A stretch of 64,000 nt of DNA from Alkalisalibacterium limincola (GTDB lineage: Bacteria > Pseudomonadota > Gammaproteobacteria > Xanthomonadales > Xanthomonadaceae). The notes beneath the pieces are model-generated. The model worked only from the letters and a program-made list of their open reading frames with translations, was not told where the DNA came from and searched no databases. The position numbers and the translations under genes were made by a program. The DNA is taken from the NCBI RefSeq assembly GCF_008017755.1, contig NZ_VRTS01000001.1, forward strand, positions 124,001 to 188,000, given 5' to 3'. Shown here in pieces: positions 54,610 to 63,924 of this stretch. Within the stretch, counting starts at the first letter, position 1, and each line of letters opens with the position of its first letter.

Positions 54610-55385
54610 ATGCCCATGAAGATCGATACCACCCGCGCCGTCATCACCGGCGGCGTCTCCGGCCTCGGCCTGGCCGTGGCCCAGCACCTGGTCGCCGCCG
54701 GCGGCAAGGTCGCGCTGTTCGACGTCAACGACGACAAGGGCGCCACCGCGGTGGCCGAACTGGGCGAGTCCAATGCCCGCTTCTTCCGCACCGACGTCAC
54801 CGACGAGGCGCAGGTGGAGGCCAACCTGGCCGCTGCCAAGGACTTCATGGGCGGGCTCAACGCGGCGATCAACTGCGCCGGCATCCTCGGCGCGGCCGCG
54901 TGCTGGGCCGCGAGGCACCGATGCCGCTGCAGCAGTTCTCGACCACCGTCATGGTCAACCTGGTCGGCAGCTTCAATGTCGCCAAGGCCGCGGCCAACCT
55001 GATGCAGCACAACGAGGCCGGTACCGACGGCGAGCGCGGCGTCATCATCAACACCGCCTCGGTCGCCGCCTACGAGGGCCAGATCGGCCAGGCCGCCTAC
55101 TCCGCCTCGAAGGGCGGCGTGGTCGGCATGACCCTGCCGATGGCGCGCGAGCTGGCCCGCTTCGGCATCCGCGTCAATACGGTGGCGCCGGGCATCTTCT
55201 GGACGCCGATGGTCGACGGCATGCCCGAGAACGTGCAGCAGTCGCTGGCGGCCTCGATCCCGTTCCCCTCGCGCCTGGGCCAGCCGGCCGAGTTCGCCGA
55301 CCTGGTGGCCTACCTGCTGACCAACACCTACCTCAACGGCGAGACGATCCGCCTCGACGGCGCCACCCGCCTCGCTCCCAAGTAA
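54610..55385 (+). CDS. SDR-family 3-hydroxyacyl-CoA dehydrogenase type (HSD10-like), one frameshift
   Basis: About 258 aa after correction. Short-chain dehydrogenase with NAD motif [24 protein letters not shown], catalytic YSASKGG (Tyr/Lys) and [13 protein letters not shown]. The resemblance to the type-2 3-hydroxyacyl-CoA dehydrogenase group suits branched-chain acyl-CoA oxidation. The frame breaks near 54895-54900, where GCGGCC replaces the expected GCGGGCC; one G restored gives [17 protein letters not shown] 54610 or 54616 may be the start. Confidence 0.88.
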
Positions 55386-55403
55386 GCACCCGAGAGAACC
55401 CGC

Positions 55404-55967
55404 ATGCGCGCTGCAGACATCAAGAAGGGCAACGTCGTCGAGCACAACGGCACCGCCTACCAGATCCGCGACATCGAACGCAGCGCGCCGCAGGGCCGCG
55501 GCGGCAACGTCACCTTCCGCTTCACGATGTACTCGGTGCCGGGGGGACAGAAGCTCGACCTGAGCCTGCGCGCCGAGGACGACCTCAAGGAGGTCGAGCT
55601 CAGCCGCCGCGAATCCACGTTCTCCTACAAGGACGGCGAGGCCTTCGTCTTCCTCGACGCAGAGGACTTTACCCCTTACCAGCTCGATGCCGACGTGATC
55701 GGCGACGATGCCGGCTATATCACCGACGGACTGGAGGGCTGCCACATCCAGATCATCGACGACATGCCGGTCGGCCTGCAGCTGCCGCAGAACGTCGAGC
55801 TGGAAGTCGTGGACACCCCGCCCGAGCTCAAGGGCGGCACGGCCACCAAGCGCCCGAAGCCGGCCAAGCTGTCGACGGGGCTGGAGATCATGGTGCCGGA
55901 ATACATCACCAATGGTGAGCGCATCCTGGTGAGTACCACCAGCGGAGAGTTCGCTGGGCGGGCCTGA
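55404..55967 (+). CDS. yeiP: Elongation factor P-like protein EfpL (YeiP)
   Basis: 187 aa. Ribosome-binding factor relieving stalls at proline and related motifs. Three EF-P domains: KOW-like N-terminal domain with [15 protein letters not shown] and tip loop [13 protein letters not shown], where Arg occupies the place of the modified Lys of EF-P, a feature of EfpL; then OB domains ending [22 protein letters not shown]. Converges with the 55971 gene, leaving 3 bp. Confidence 0.94.
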   Translation: MRAADIKKGNVVEHNGTAYQIRDIERSAPQGRGGNVTFRFTMYSVPGGQKLDLSLRAEDDLKEVELSRRESTFSYKDGEAFVFLDAEDFTPYQLDADVIGDDAGYITDGLEGCHIQIIDDMPVGLQLPQNVELEVVDTPPELKGGTATKRPKPAKLSTGLEIMVPEYITNGERILVSTTSGEFAGRA

Positions 55968-55970
55968 CCA

Positions 55971-56294
55971 TCAATCGAGGCTTTCGCCAGGGTGGTTTTG
56001 AACGCTGGTCAGAAAGTGTGCAACAGCAAACGAAACCATTGCCCCAAGCAAAAGACCGGAGAGAAAAACAAGAATTCCGACGTAGGAATGGCTGGAGTAG
56101 GCGAACGCAAGACTGAATATCGGCGCTAGTGAGCATAAGAGCACGCTCAAGCAGAGGACCAAGGTCCACACGTACTGCTTCTTCCACTGAGACGAAAAGT
56201 CGAACTTGATGTAGATGTGCTTCAGAAGCACGCCGAGGTTTACACAAAGACCGCAAACATAACCAAGCGAGAGCATCATCAAGAACGTTCCCAC
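55971..56294 (-). CDS. Orphan small membrane protein of low GC
   Basis: 107 aa with about three or four hydrophobic segments (FLMMLSLGYVCGLCVNLGVLL, VWTLVLCLSVLLCSL, YVGILVFLSGLLLGAMVSF). No family recognised. Base composition is near 50% GC against about 70% around it, with AT-ending codons, so it probably arrived by transfer. GTG 56294 is supported by GGAGGAGG with 4-nt spacing. No partner genes are seen, so the role is unknown. Confidence 0.65.
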   Translation of the reverse strand: MGTFLMMLSLGYVCGLCVNLGVLLKHIYIKFDFSSQWKKQYVWTLVLCLSVLLCSLAPIFSLAFAYSSHSYVGILVFLSGLLLGAMVSFAVAHFLTSVQNHPGESLD

Positions 56295-56392
56295 GAAACC
56301 TCCTCCGCCCGTTTCTTGCTAACACTTAGGGCCAGCGCGTGCTTCAAGCCTCTGCCCTCACACTGGTCGCAGACCATTCGCGCTGACGAAGT

Positions 56393-56967
56393 TCACGTTT
56401 CCAAATCGTGGTGCTGCCGAATCCAGCGAAGCGCCATCCGTCGTACCGAGTCGTCCAGGCCCGGCTCGTCGACCAGTTCGATGATCGGACGCCAGGCCAG
56501 GTCATGCGATTCGTCGCCGACCACGTAGTCCTCGCTTCCGCTTGCACGCACGACGTAGCGCACATCGTAGTGGTAGTGGTCCGGGTCGGCCTTGCGCGCC
56601 GGGATCAGGTGCCGGTCCAGGTCGAAGATGCCGCCCTCCAGCACCAGCCCCGACAACCCCGACTCCTCCTCCGCCTCGACCAGCGCCACCCGCGCCAGGT
56701 CTTCCTCGCCATCGGCGTGGCCGCCCAGCTGCAGCCAGCGGTCGAGCTTGCGGTGGTGGGTCAGCAGCACGCGCTGCCCATCGGCGCTGACCAGCCAGGA
56801 CGAACCAGTGAAGTGGCCGAAACCGTGGCTGCGGCGGAACACGTCGTCGGCACTGCCGAGGAAGCGGGCGAACTCGCGGGCAGTGCTGGCCTGCTCGGGC
56901 CACTGCTGGGCGAACGCCTCGAACTCGGCGGCCAGGGTTTGGCGTTTGGGTGTCATGACCGATGGCA
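56393..56967 (-). CDS. Nudix hydrolase with altered Nudix box
   Basis: About 191 aa. Pyrophosphohydrolase fold. The Nudix box is present as GHADGEED..VEAEEESGL, with the usual Arg before the first Glu replaced by Val. Upstream WLVSADGQRVLLTHHRKLDRW and downstream YDVRYVVRAS give the surrounding strands. The N-terminal 50 residues form a helical extension (AAEFEAFAQQWPEQASTAREFARFL). Start could be ATG 56967 or ATG 56955; neither has a clear ribosome site. Substrate unknown. Confidence 0.82.
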
Positions 56968-57020
56968 TTGGGCGGCGCGGCAGCATAGCCCGTACCTTCG
57001 CGCATCCCAAGGGCTTTGGT

Positions 57021-57026
57021 TACACT
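57021..57026 (+). promoter_or_regulatory. Possible nhaC promoter -10 box
   Basis: TACACT with a weak TTCGCG (56997-57002) 18 nt upstream. It gives a leader of about 25 nt with ribosome site GGGGAGAGG before ATG 57053. Confidence 0.45.
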
Positions 57027-57052
57027 CGCCCGTCAACCTTGGGGAGAGGTGA

Positions 57053-58564
57053 ATGAACGAACCGGTCCAGCGCAGCCTGCGGGCACCCTCGATGCTCCAG
57101 GCGCTCACGCCCCTGGCGTTCCTGGTCGTGCTGCTGGCGCTGTCGGTGTACCTGTTCGCCGATGACTCCTCGTATGGCCCCAACCAGATCGCGCTGCTGC
57201 TGGCCGGCGGCGTGGCCGCCATCGTCGGCATCCGCAACGGCATGCGCTGGGAGGAGGTGCAGGAGGCGATCGCGCGCAGCCTGGCGATGGCCACCACGGC
57301 CATCTTCATCCTGCTGGCGGTCGGCGCGCTGATCGGCACCTGGATCCTGTCGGGCACCGTGCCGACGATGATCCACTACGGGCTGATGCTGCTGCACCCG
57401 TCGTTCTTCTACCCCGCCGCCTGCCTGATCTGCGCGATCGTTGCCGTGACCATCGGCAGCTCGTGGACCGTGGCCGGCACGCTGGGCGTGGCGCTGATGG
57501 GCGTGGCCCAGGGCCTGGACATGAACCCGGCGATCACCGCCGGCGCGGTCATCTCCGGTGCCTACTTCGGCGACAAGATGTCGCCGCTGTCGGACACCAC
57601 CAACCTGGCACCGGCTGCCTCGGGCGCGGAGCTGTTCTCGCACGTGCGGCACATGGTGTGGACGACCTTTCCCTCGATCGGCATCGCGCTGGTGCTGTTC
57701 ACCATCGTCGGCCTGCGCGCGACGCCGGGCGAGGCGACCGATGCGTTCGGCGAGCTGCCGCAGGTGCTGGCCAGCCAGTTCACGCTTGGCTGGTACCTGC
57801 TGATCCCGCTGGCGGTGGTCTTCGGCCTGGCGATCAAGCGGTTTCCCGCCTACCCCACCATCCTGATCGGCGCGCTGCTGGGCGCGGTGTTCGCGGTGGT
57901 CTTCCAGCCCGACCTGGTCGTGGCGCTGGCCGGCCGCGATGAACTGTCCCGGCCGCTGGCGATGCTGGCGGGCGCGTGGACGGCGCTGTTCCAGGGCTAC
58001 GCCGCCGATACCGGCAACGAGGCGGTGGATTCGCTGCTCTCGCGCGGTGGCATGGTCAGCATGCTCAATACGATCTGGCTGATCGTGTGCGCGATGAGCT
58101 TCGGCGCGATCATGGAGGCCGCCGGCCTGCTGGAGCGCATCATCCGCAGCGTGCTCAAGGCGGCGAAGTCGACCGGCTCGCTGATCGCCGCGACCATCGG
58201 CACCGGCGTCGGCGCGAATGTCGTCGCCGCCGACCAGTACATGTCGATCGTGCTGACCGGCCGCCTGTTCAAGCCCGAATACGACAAGCGCGGCCTGGCC
58301 CCGGTGAACCTGTCGCGGGCCCTGGAGGACGGCGGCACGATCACCTCGCCGCTGATCCCGTGGAACACCTGCGGCGCCTACATGGCCGCCACGCTCGGTG
58401 TCGCCACGCTGGACTACCTGCCCTACGTCTTCTTCAACCTGATCAACCCCCTGCTGGCCATCGTGCTGGCCTACCTGGGCTTCCGGATCCTGCGCAACGG
58501 CGTGGCGACCCTGGCGGCCTCCGGCAGCGCCAGCACCCCGGCCAACGACACCCCGCGGGGCTGA
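57053..58564 (+). CDS. nhaC: NhaC-family Na+/H+ antiporter
   Basis: 503 aa with about 12 hydrophobic segments. Exchanges sodium for protons (some relatives exchange organic acids). Family motifs: GSSWTVAGTLGVALMGVA, GAYFGDKMSPLSDTTNLAPA and SPLIPWNTCGAY. Followed after 33 bp by a sodium-coupled symporter on the same strand, so both deal with the sodium gradient. Strong ribosome site GGGGAGAGG. Confidence 0.93.
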   Translation: MNEPVQRSLRAPSMLQALTPLAFLVVLLALSVYLFADDSSYGPNQIALLLAGGVAAIVGIRNGMRWEEVQEAIARSLAMATTAIFILLAVGALIGTWILSGTVPTMIHYGLMLLHPSFFYPAACLICAIVAVTIGSSWTVAGTLGVALMGVAQGLDMNPAITAGAVISGAYFGDKMSPLSDTTNLAPAASGAELFSHVRHMVWTTFPSIGIALVLFTIVGLRATPGEATDAFGELPQVLASQFTLGWYLLIPLAVVFGLAIKRFPAYPTILIGALLGAVFAVVFQPDLVVALAGRDELSRPLAMLAGAWTALFQGYAADTGNEAVDSLLSRGGMVSMLNTIWLIVCAMSFGAIMEAAGLLERIIRSVLKAAKSTGSLIAATIGTGVGANVVAADQYMSIVLTGRLFKPEYDKRGLAPVNLSRALEDGGTITSPLIPWNTCGAYMAATLGVATLDYLPYVFFNLINPLLAIVLAYLGFRILRNGVATLAASGSASTPANDTPRG

Positions 58565-58597
58565 GCCCCGCCCCACAGCGACACACTGGAGTCACCG

Positions 58598-59947
58598 ATG
58601 CAGAGTTCTTCCCGGCACGGCATGTGGTCCTCGCGCACCGCCTTCGTCCTTGCCGCCACCGGCTCGGCCGTGGGCCTGGGCAACATCTGGCGCTTCCCGT
58701 ACATGACCTCGGACAACGGTGGCGGCGCGTTCGTGCTGATCTACCTGGCCTGCATCGCCGCGGTCGGCCTGCCGATCCTGCTGGCAGAGATCATGATCGG
58801 CCGCCACGGCCGCATGAGCCCGATCAACTCGCTGGGCAAGGTGGCCGACGAGAACAAGGCCTCGCATGGCTGGAAGGGCATCGGCTGGCTGGGCATCGTC
58901 GCCGGCTTCGTGATCCTGAGCTTCTACAGCGTGGTGGCCGGATGGACGCTGCACTACAGCTGGCTGTACCTAAAGCAGCTCTTCGGCGGCGCGGCGATCA
59001 CCGACCCGGGCGCCACCTTCGGCGCGTTGCTGGCGAACCCCGTCGAGCTGACCGCCTGGCACGCCGTGTTCATGGTGCTGACGCTGGGCGTGGTGGCGAT
59101 GGGCGTGGAGAAGGGCCTGGAGCGCGCGGTGAAGTTCCTGATGCCGGCGCTGTTCATCCTGCTGCTGGTGCTGGTGGGCTACGGCGCCACCACCGGCCAC
59201 CTGGGCCAGGCCGCCAGCTTCCTGTTCAAGCCCGACTTCTCCGAAGTCGACGGCTCGGTGTTCCTGCAGGCGATGGGCCAGGCCTTCTTCAGCCTGAGCC
59301 TGGGCATGTGCGCGATGATGACCTACGGCGCCTACCTGCCCAACGGCATCTCGATCCCGAAGATCGGCGGCATGGTGGTGCTGGCCGACACAGGCGTGGC
59401 CTTGCTGGCGGGGCTGGCGATCTTCCCGATCGTCATCGCCTTCGGCCTCGACCCCGCCGGCGGCGGCCCGGGCCTGATCTTCACCTCGCTGCCGCTGGCG
59501 TTCAACGCGATGAGCTTCGGCATCGTCTACGGCCTGCTGTTCTTCGGCCTGCTCTCGATGGCGGCGTGGACCTCGTCGATCTCGCTGCTGGAGCCGGCCA
59601 CGGCCTACCTGGTCGAGAAGACCGACATGAGCCGCAAGCTGGCCGCGGTGCTGGTGGCGCTGGGCTGCTGGGCGCTGGGCCTGGCCTCGGTGCTGTCGTT
59701 CAACGTGTGGAGCGACGTGAGCATCTTCGGCCGCGGCATCATGGACTTCCTGGAGTTCATCGCCAACGACCTGATGCTGCCGCTGGGCGGCATGCTGATC
59801 GCGATCTTCGCCGGCTGGTTCATGTCCAGGCGCATCAGCCGCGACGAGCTCGACCTGTCCGACACCGGCTACACGATCTGGCTGTGGCTGGTGCGCGTGG
59901 TCAGCCCGGCGCTGGTGCTGGTGGTGCTGCTGCGGGCCTTCCTGTGA
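58598..59947 (+). CDS. Sodium-dependent transporter, NSS/SNF family
   Basis: 449 aa. LeuT-type sodium symporter for an amino acid or amine. Signature TGSAVGLGNIWRFPYMTSDNGGGAF in TM1, then about 10 further segments, with SLSLGMCAMMTYGAYLP in TM6 and AWTSSISLLEP in TM8. The substrate cannot be read from sequence. ATG 58598 has GGAG 7 nt upstream. Probably an operon with nhaC. Confidence 0.93.
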   Translation: MQSSSRHGMWSSRTAFVLAATGSAVGLGNIWRFPYMTSDNGGGAFVLIYLACIAAVGLPILLAEIMIGRHGRMSPINSLGKVADENKASHGWKGIGWLGIVAGFVILSFYSVVAGWTLHYSWLYLKQLFGGAAITDPGATFGALLANPVELTAWHAVFMVLTLGVVAMGVEKGLERAVKFLMPALFILLLVLVGYGATTGHLGQAASFLFKPDFSEVDGSVFLQAMGQAFFSLSLGMCAMMTYGAYLPNGISIPKIGGMVVLADTGVALLAGLAIFPIVIAFGLDPAGGGPGLIFTSLPLAFNAMSFGIVYGLLFFGLLSMAAWTSSISLLEPATAYLVEKTDMSRKLAAVLVALGCWALGLASVLSFNVWSDVSIFGRGIMDFLEFIANDLMLPLGGMLIAIFAGWFMSRRISRDELDLSDTGYTIWLWLVRVVSPALVLVVLLRAFL

Positions 59948-59980
59948 CCCGAGCGCAGGCAGGTGCGTGAACCGCGCGGC

Positions 59981-59997
59981 GGCAGGGAAAACCTGCC
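59981..59997. terminator. Hairpin between convergent NSS and rmuC genes
   Basis: GGCAGG-GAAAA-CCTGCC within a longer GC-rich dyad (GCGCGGC / CCGCGCCGCC). No U tract. Modest support as a shared terminator. Confidence 0.45.
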
Positions 59998-60015
59998 CCG
60001 CGCCGCCGCCAGGCC

Positions 60016-61449
60016 TCAGTCGGTCTCTTCCTCGACCGGCTCGTCGTCGTCTTCCCCGGCCCCGGCCTGCTCGACGAGCGGGCCACCCAGGCGCTTGCCC
60101 GGGCTGATGCCGAGTCGCCGCAGTTCCTCGGCGCGGCGCACCAGGTTGCCGCGGCCGGTCGCCAGCTTGGCGTAGGCACCATCGAGGGTGTTGCCGGCGG
60201 TCGCGAACTGCGTGCGCACCTTCTCGAGGTCGCCGACGAAGCCGACGAACTTGTCGTACAGCGACGCGGCGCGCTCCATGATCTTCTGCGTGTTGCGGTT
60301 CTGCTGCTCGGTGCGCCACATCTGCGCGACCAGCTGCAGCGAGGCCAGCAGGTTGCTGGGGCCGACCAGCACGATCTTGCGCGCGAACGCATCGTCGTAG
60401 AGGCTGGAATCGCGGCGCACGGCCTCCAGGAACGCGGCCTCGACCGGGATGAACATCAGCACCAGCTCCGGTGAGTTGAGGCCCTGCAGGCGGCTGTAGT
60501 CCTTCTCGCCGAGCTGGCGCATGTGCGTGCGCATCGCCGTGGCGTGGCGCAGCATGCAGGCTTCGCGCTCCTCGTCGCCCACCGCGTCGCAGGCACGCTG
60601 GTAGTCGACCAGGTTCATCTTCGCGTCGATGACGATGTGCCGGTCCTCGGGCAGCACCAGCACCGCGTCGGGGCGATAGCGGTCGCCCTCGGCATCCTTG
60701 TAGCTTTCCTGGGTGAGGTATTGCTGGCCCTTCTCCAGCCCGGCCGACTCCAGCAGCCGCTCGAGCTTGAGCTCGCCCCAGTAGCCCTGGGTGCGGTTGT
60801 CCGTGGTCAGCGCCCGGGTCAGGCTGCGCGCCTCGTCGGACAGCTTCTGGTTGAGGCTCAGGAGTTGCTTGAGCTCGGTCTGCAGCACCGTCCGCTCGCG
60901 GCCCTCCTTCTCGTAGCTCTCGCTGACCAGCTTGCGGAAGTCCCCGATCTGCTCGCGCAGCGGATTGAGCAGATGCCCCAGCTGCTCGGTCTGGCGCTCG
61001 CCCAGGCGCTGGCTGTTCTCCTCCATGATCTTCGCGGCCAGACTCTGGAACTCCAGCCGCATGCGCTCGCGGGCATCCTGCAGCTCCTTGAGGCGTTCAT
61101 CGGCCGCACGTGCCTGCTCCTCCAACCGGCTTTCCAGCTCCGCGCCCCGGCGCTCGGCCACCAGGCGCAACTCGGCTGCCTCGCGAAGTTGCCCCTCCAG
61201 ATCGGCGATGCGTGCCTCGAGCACGCCAAGGCGCTCGGTGCGGGCTTCCAGCCGCGCCCGGTCCTCGGCCAGTCCATCGGCCCGCGTGCGCTGCTGCCGC
61301 GACTCCTCCTCGGCCTGGCGCAGGCGTTGCTCCAGCGCTGCAACGGCCATGCGATGCCGGCGGGTGGCCAGGACCAGGGCCCCCAGCGCCACCAGTACGA
61401 GCAGCACGAGGACCGGGAGCAGCACTTGGATCATCGGATCGGTGGACAA
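60016..61449 (-). CDS. rmuC: RmuC-family DNA recombination protein
   Basis: 477 aa. N-terminal membrane anchor (VLLPVLVLLVLVALGALVL), long coiled coil (about 30-190, rich in EA/RL heptads), then the PD-(D/E)XK-type RmuC domain with YRPDAVLVLPEDRHIVIDAKMNLVDYQ. Acts against inversions at short repeats. The frame opens with TTG 61449. ATG 61434 (MIQVLLPVLV) is a likelier start, since the TTG lies inside the T-run of the upstream terminator. Confidence 0.92.
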   Translation of the reverse strand: MSTDPMIQVLLPVLVLLVLVALGALVLATRRHRMAVAALEQRLRQAEEESRQQRTRADGLAEDRARLEARTERLGVLEARIADLEGQLREAAELRLVAERRGAELESRLEEQARAADERLKELQDARERMRLEFQSLAAKIMEENSQRLGERQTEQLGHLLNPLREQIGDFRKLVSESYEKEGRERTVLQTELKQLLSLNQKLSDEARSLTRALTTDNRTQGYWGELKLERLLESAGLEKGQQYLTQESYKDAEGDRYRPDAVLVLPEDRHIVIDAKMNLVDYQRACDAVGDEEREACMLRHATAMRTHMRQLGEKDYSRLQGLNSPELVLMFIPVEAAFLEAVRRDSSLYDDAFARKIVLVGPSNLLASLQLVAQMWRTEQQNRNTQKIMERAASLYDKFVGFVGDLEKVRTQFATAGNTLDGAYAKLATGRGNLVRRAEELRRLGISPGKRLGGPLVEQAGAGEDDDEPVEEETD

Positions 61450-61453
61450 AAAA

Positions 61454-61497
61454 ACACCCCGCAGGCTTGGAATCGGTTGATTCTAGCCGCGGGGTGT
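61454..61497 (-). terminator. Terminator of the HiPIP gene
   Basis: ACACCCCGC (61454-61462) pairs with GCGGGGTGT (61489-61497). Reading on the minus strand the stem is followed by TTTTTTT, just before rmuC. Confidence 0.82.
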
Positions 61498-61557
61498 CTC
61501 AGGCGCCGAGACGGGGGATGCGTCCCGGCAAGGGGGTGTGGACCCCGGAACGCGTGA

Positions 61558-61887
61558 TCAGGCCTTCTTGGCCCAGGCCGTGCACCAGCCGGGACCGGCC
61601 ACGTCGTAGTTCGGGAACAGCGTGCAACCACCCCAGGCATCGTCCGGACCGCCGGTCCAGAACTGGCAATTGGTGCACACGCTGCCCGGCTTGTAGGCGG
61701 GGTGCTCCAGGCCTTCGGTGGTCTCGACGTAGTTCAGGGCCCTCGCCTGCGGGTTGTCCAGCGGCAGGCGCGGCTTGTCCTGGGCCAAGGCCGGGTTGTC
61801 CAGCAGGCGTGCACCCAGGGGAAGCGCCGAGGCGACCAGGGCGCAGTTGATGATGAATCGGCGACGCGAGGGGGTGTTGCCGGACAT
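61558..61887 (-). CDS. High-potential iron-sulfur protein (HiPIP)
   Basis: 109 aa. Periplasmic 4Fe-4S electron carrier. Twin-arginine signal (SRRRFIINCALVASALPLG, cleavage near ALAQ), then the four cluster Cys at about 71, 74, 88 and 102 (CTNC, GGC, GWC). Mature size about 73 residues, at the short end for the family. ATG 61887 has AAGGAG 8 nt upstream. Monocistronic. Donor and acceptor unknown; a cytochrome oxidase or bc1 partner is typical. Confidence 0.95.
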   Translation of the reverse strand: MSGNTPSRRRFIINCALVASALPLGARLLDNPALAQDKPRLPLDNPQARALNYVETTEGLEHPAYKPGSVCTNCQFWTGGPDDAWGGCTLFPNYDVAGPGWCTAWAKKA

Positions 61888-61990
61888 GGCTCGAACTCCT
61901 TGGGGGTTCTGGCTGGATAACTGACGGAGCCAGTGTACGGACCCGGCGTGAATCTGCGGTTGACGCAGGTCAACCCGCCCCGGGGGTTGT

Positions 61991-61996
61991 TAGAAT
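61991..61996 (+). promoter_or_regulatory. -10 box directly before mtnB, probable leaderless start
   Basis: TAGAAT ends 6 nt before ATG 62003 and no ribosome site exists between. Transcription would begin at or next to the start codon. Confidence 0.5.
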
Positions 61997-62002
61997 CGGG
62001 CC

Positions 62003-62638
62003 ATGAATGCCCTCCCCTATGACGAGGCGCTCCGCCTGGATCGCGCCCGCCGGCTTGTCGCCACGACCCGCGAGCTGGCCGCGCTGGGCTGGACCCCGGC
62101 CACCAGCAGCAATTTCTCGATGCGCATGGACGATCGCCATGCCGCGATCACGGTGTCCGGCCGCGACAAGGGTCGACTGGCGCTCGAGGACATCATGGTG
62201 GTCGACTTCGACGGCCGGGCCGTGGGCAGCGACCACCGCCCGTCGGCGGAAACCCTGCTGCACACCCAGTTGTACCGGCGCTATCCGGACATCGGCTGCG
62301 TCCTGCACACCCATTCGCACAACCAGACCGTGGCTTCGCGGCTGTGGGCGGGCCAGGGCCACGTGCACTTGGCCGGCTACGAGCTGCTCAAGGCCTTCCG
62401 TGGCAATGCCACCCACGAAATGGCCGTCGAGCTCCCGGTGCTGCCCAACAACCAGGACATGCCGGCACTGGCAGCCCAGGTGGAGCACCTGCTGGACCGT
62501 GGTCCGATGTGGGGCTACCTGATCGACGGCCACGGCCTTTATGCCTGGGGCCGCGACATGGACGAGGCCCGGCGCCACCTGGACGCCTTCGAATTCCTGC
62601 TCGCCTGCGAGCTCGACCTGAGGAGACTCAACGCATGA
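62003..62638 (+). CDS. mtnB: Methylthioribulose-1-phosphate dehydratase
   Basis: 211 aa. Class II aldolase fold enzyme of the methionine salvage pathway. Seen: [18 protein letters not shown], the zinc His pair in [10 protein letters not shown] and [13 protein letters not shown] near the end. First of mtnB-mtnD-mtnC, which overlap by 4 bp each. Confidence 0.95.
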   Translation: MNALPYDEALRLDRARRLVATTRELAALGWTPATSSNFSMRMDDRHAAITVSGRDKGRLALEDIMVVDFDGRAVGSDHRPSAETLLHTQLYRRYPDIGCVLHTHSHNQTVASRLWAGQGHVHLAGYELLKAFRGNATHEMAVELPVLPNNQDMPALAAQVEHLLDRGPMWGYLIDGHGLYAWGRDMDEARRHLDAFEFLLACELDLRRLNA

Positions 62639-63192
62639 GCCGACTGCGCATCTTCAACGACGACGCACCGGACACCCCGGTGTTCGAAACCCGCGACCAC
62701 GCCGAAATGGCCGCGAAGCTCGAGGAGATCGGCGTGCGCTTCGAGCAGTGGGAGGCCAGCAAGGACGTCGAACCCGGAGCCACGCCCGAGGCGGTCATGG
62801 AGGCCTATCGCGCCGACATCGACCGCATCGTCGCGGAGAACGGCTTCCAGACCATCGACGTGGTCTCGATCGCCCCGGACAACCCGAACAAGGAGGCGGC
62901 GCGCGCGAAATTCCTCGACGAGCATTACCACGAGGAGGACGAGGTGCGCTTCTTCGTCGGTGGCTCGGGCCTGTTCACCCTGCACCCGGACACGCGGGTG
63001 TACGAGGTGCTGTGCGAGCAGGGCGACCTGATTTCGGTGCCTGATCGCACGAAGCACTGGTTCGACATGGGACCGGAGCCCAGCTTCATCGCGATCCGCT
63101 TCTTCAAGCAGCCCGACGGCTGGGTCGGCCACTTCACCGGCACCGACATCGCCCGGCGCTTCCCGCGCCTTGAACAGGAGGCCAAGGCTTGA
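62635..63192 (+). CDS. mtnD: Acireductone dioxygenase
   Basis: 185 aa. Cupin oxygenase that turns acireductone into 2-oxo-4-methylthiobutyrate (Fe form). Metal ligands in [12 protein letters not shown] (H-x-H-x4-E) and the later His in RTKHWFDMG. Start ATG 62635 overlaps the mtnB stop. Confidence 0.95.
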   Translation: MSRLRIFNDDAPDTPVFETRDHAEMAAKLEEIGVRFEQWEASKDVEPGATPEAVMEAYRADIDRIVAENGFQTIDVVSIAPDNPNKEAARAKFLDEHYHEEDEVRFFVGGSGLFTLHPDTRVYEVLCEQGDLISVPDRTKHWFDMGPEPSFIAIRFFKQPDGWVGHFTGTDIARRFPRLEQEAKA

Positions 63193-63884
63193 GCCGCGTG
63201 ATCCTCACCGACATCGAAGGCACGACGAGTTCGATCTCCTTCGTCAAGGAGGTGCTGTTCCCCTACGCCCGCCGCGCACTGCCCGCCTTCGTGCGCCGGC
63301 ATGGCCAGGAGCCGCAGGTGCGCAAATGGCTCGACGCCGCCGCGCTCGACATCGGCGGCGTGTCCTCGGACAACTGCATCGTCGACATCCTGCAGCAGTG
63401 GATCGACGAGGACCGCAAGCACACCGCGCTCAAGGCGCTGCAGGGCATGATCTGGAAGAGCGGCTACGAGGGCGGCGCCTACCGGGCCCATGTGTATCCG
63501 GATGCCGCGCCGCAGTTGCAGGCGTGGAAGGACGCGGGGCACCGCCTGGCCGTGTACTCCTCGGGTTCGGCGCCGGCACAACGGCTGTTCTTCGCGCACA
63601 CCGAAGCCGGTGACCTGACCGGCCTGTTCTCGGGCTTCTTCGACACCGAAATGGGCGGCAAGCGCGAGTCGCGAAGTTACCTCGCCATCGCCGGCGCACT
63701 GGATGTCGATCCCGGCGAGGTCACCTTCCTCTCCGACGTGGTCGAGGAACTCGATGCCGCGCGCGAGGCCGGGATGGAGACGGTGCTGGTCGACCGTCGC
63801 GAGGATTATCCCGAGCCGCGCATCGGCGAGGCGGCCAACGGCCATGGCCGCGTGGAGAGTTTCGAGGCGATCACGCTGGAGTGA
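63189..63884 (+). CDS. mtnC: Enolase-phosphatase E1 (bifunctional)
   Basis: 231 aa. HAD-family enzyme that enolises and dephosphorylates diketomethylthiopentyl-1-phosphate. Motif [11 protein letters not shown], motif [13 protein letters not shown], later [11 protein letters not shown] and [12 protein letters not shown]. Uses TTG 63189, overlapping the mtnD stop (TTGA). No better in-frame start is available without losing motif I. Confidence 0.93.
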   Translation: MSRVILTDIEGTTSSISFVKEVLFPYARRALPAFVRRHGQEPQVRKWLDAAALDIGGVSSDNCIVDILQQWIDEDRKHTALKALQGMIWKSGYEGGAYRAHVYPDAAPQLQAWKDAGHRLAVYSSGSAPAQRLFFAHTEAGDLTGLFSGFFDTEMGGKRESRSYLAIAGALDVDPGEVTFLSDVVEELDAAREAGMETVLVDRREDYPEPRIGEAANGHGRVESFEAITLE

Positions 63885-63924
63885 TGGCTGCAGGCACCGT
63901 GGGCGCCGGCAACGACCCCCGGTC

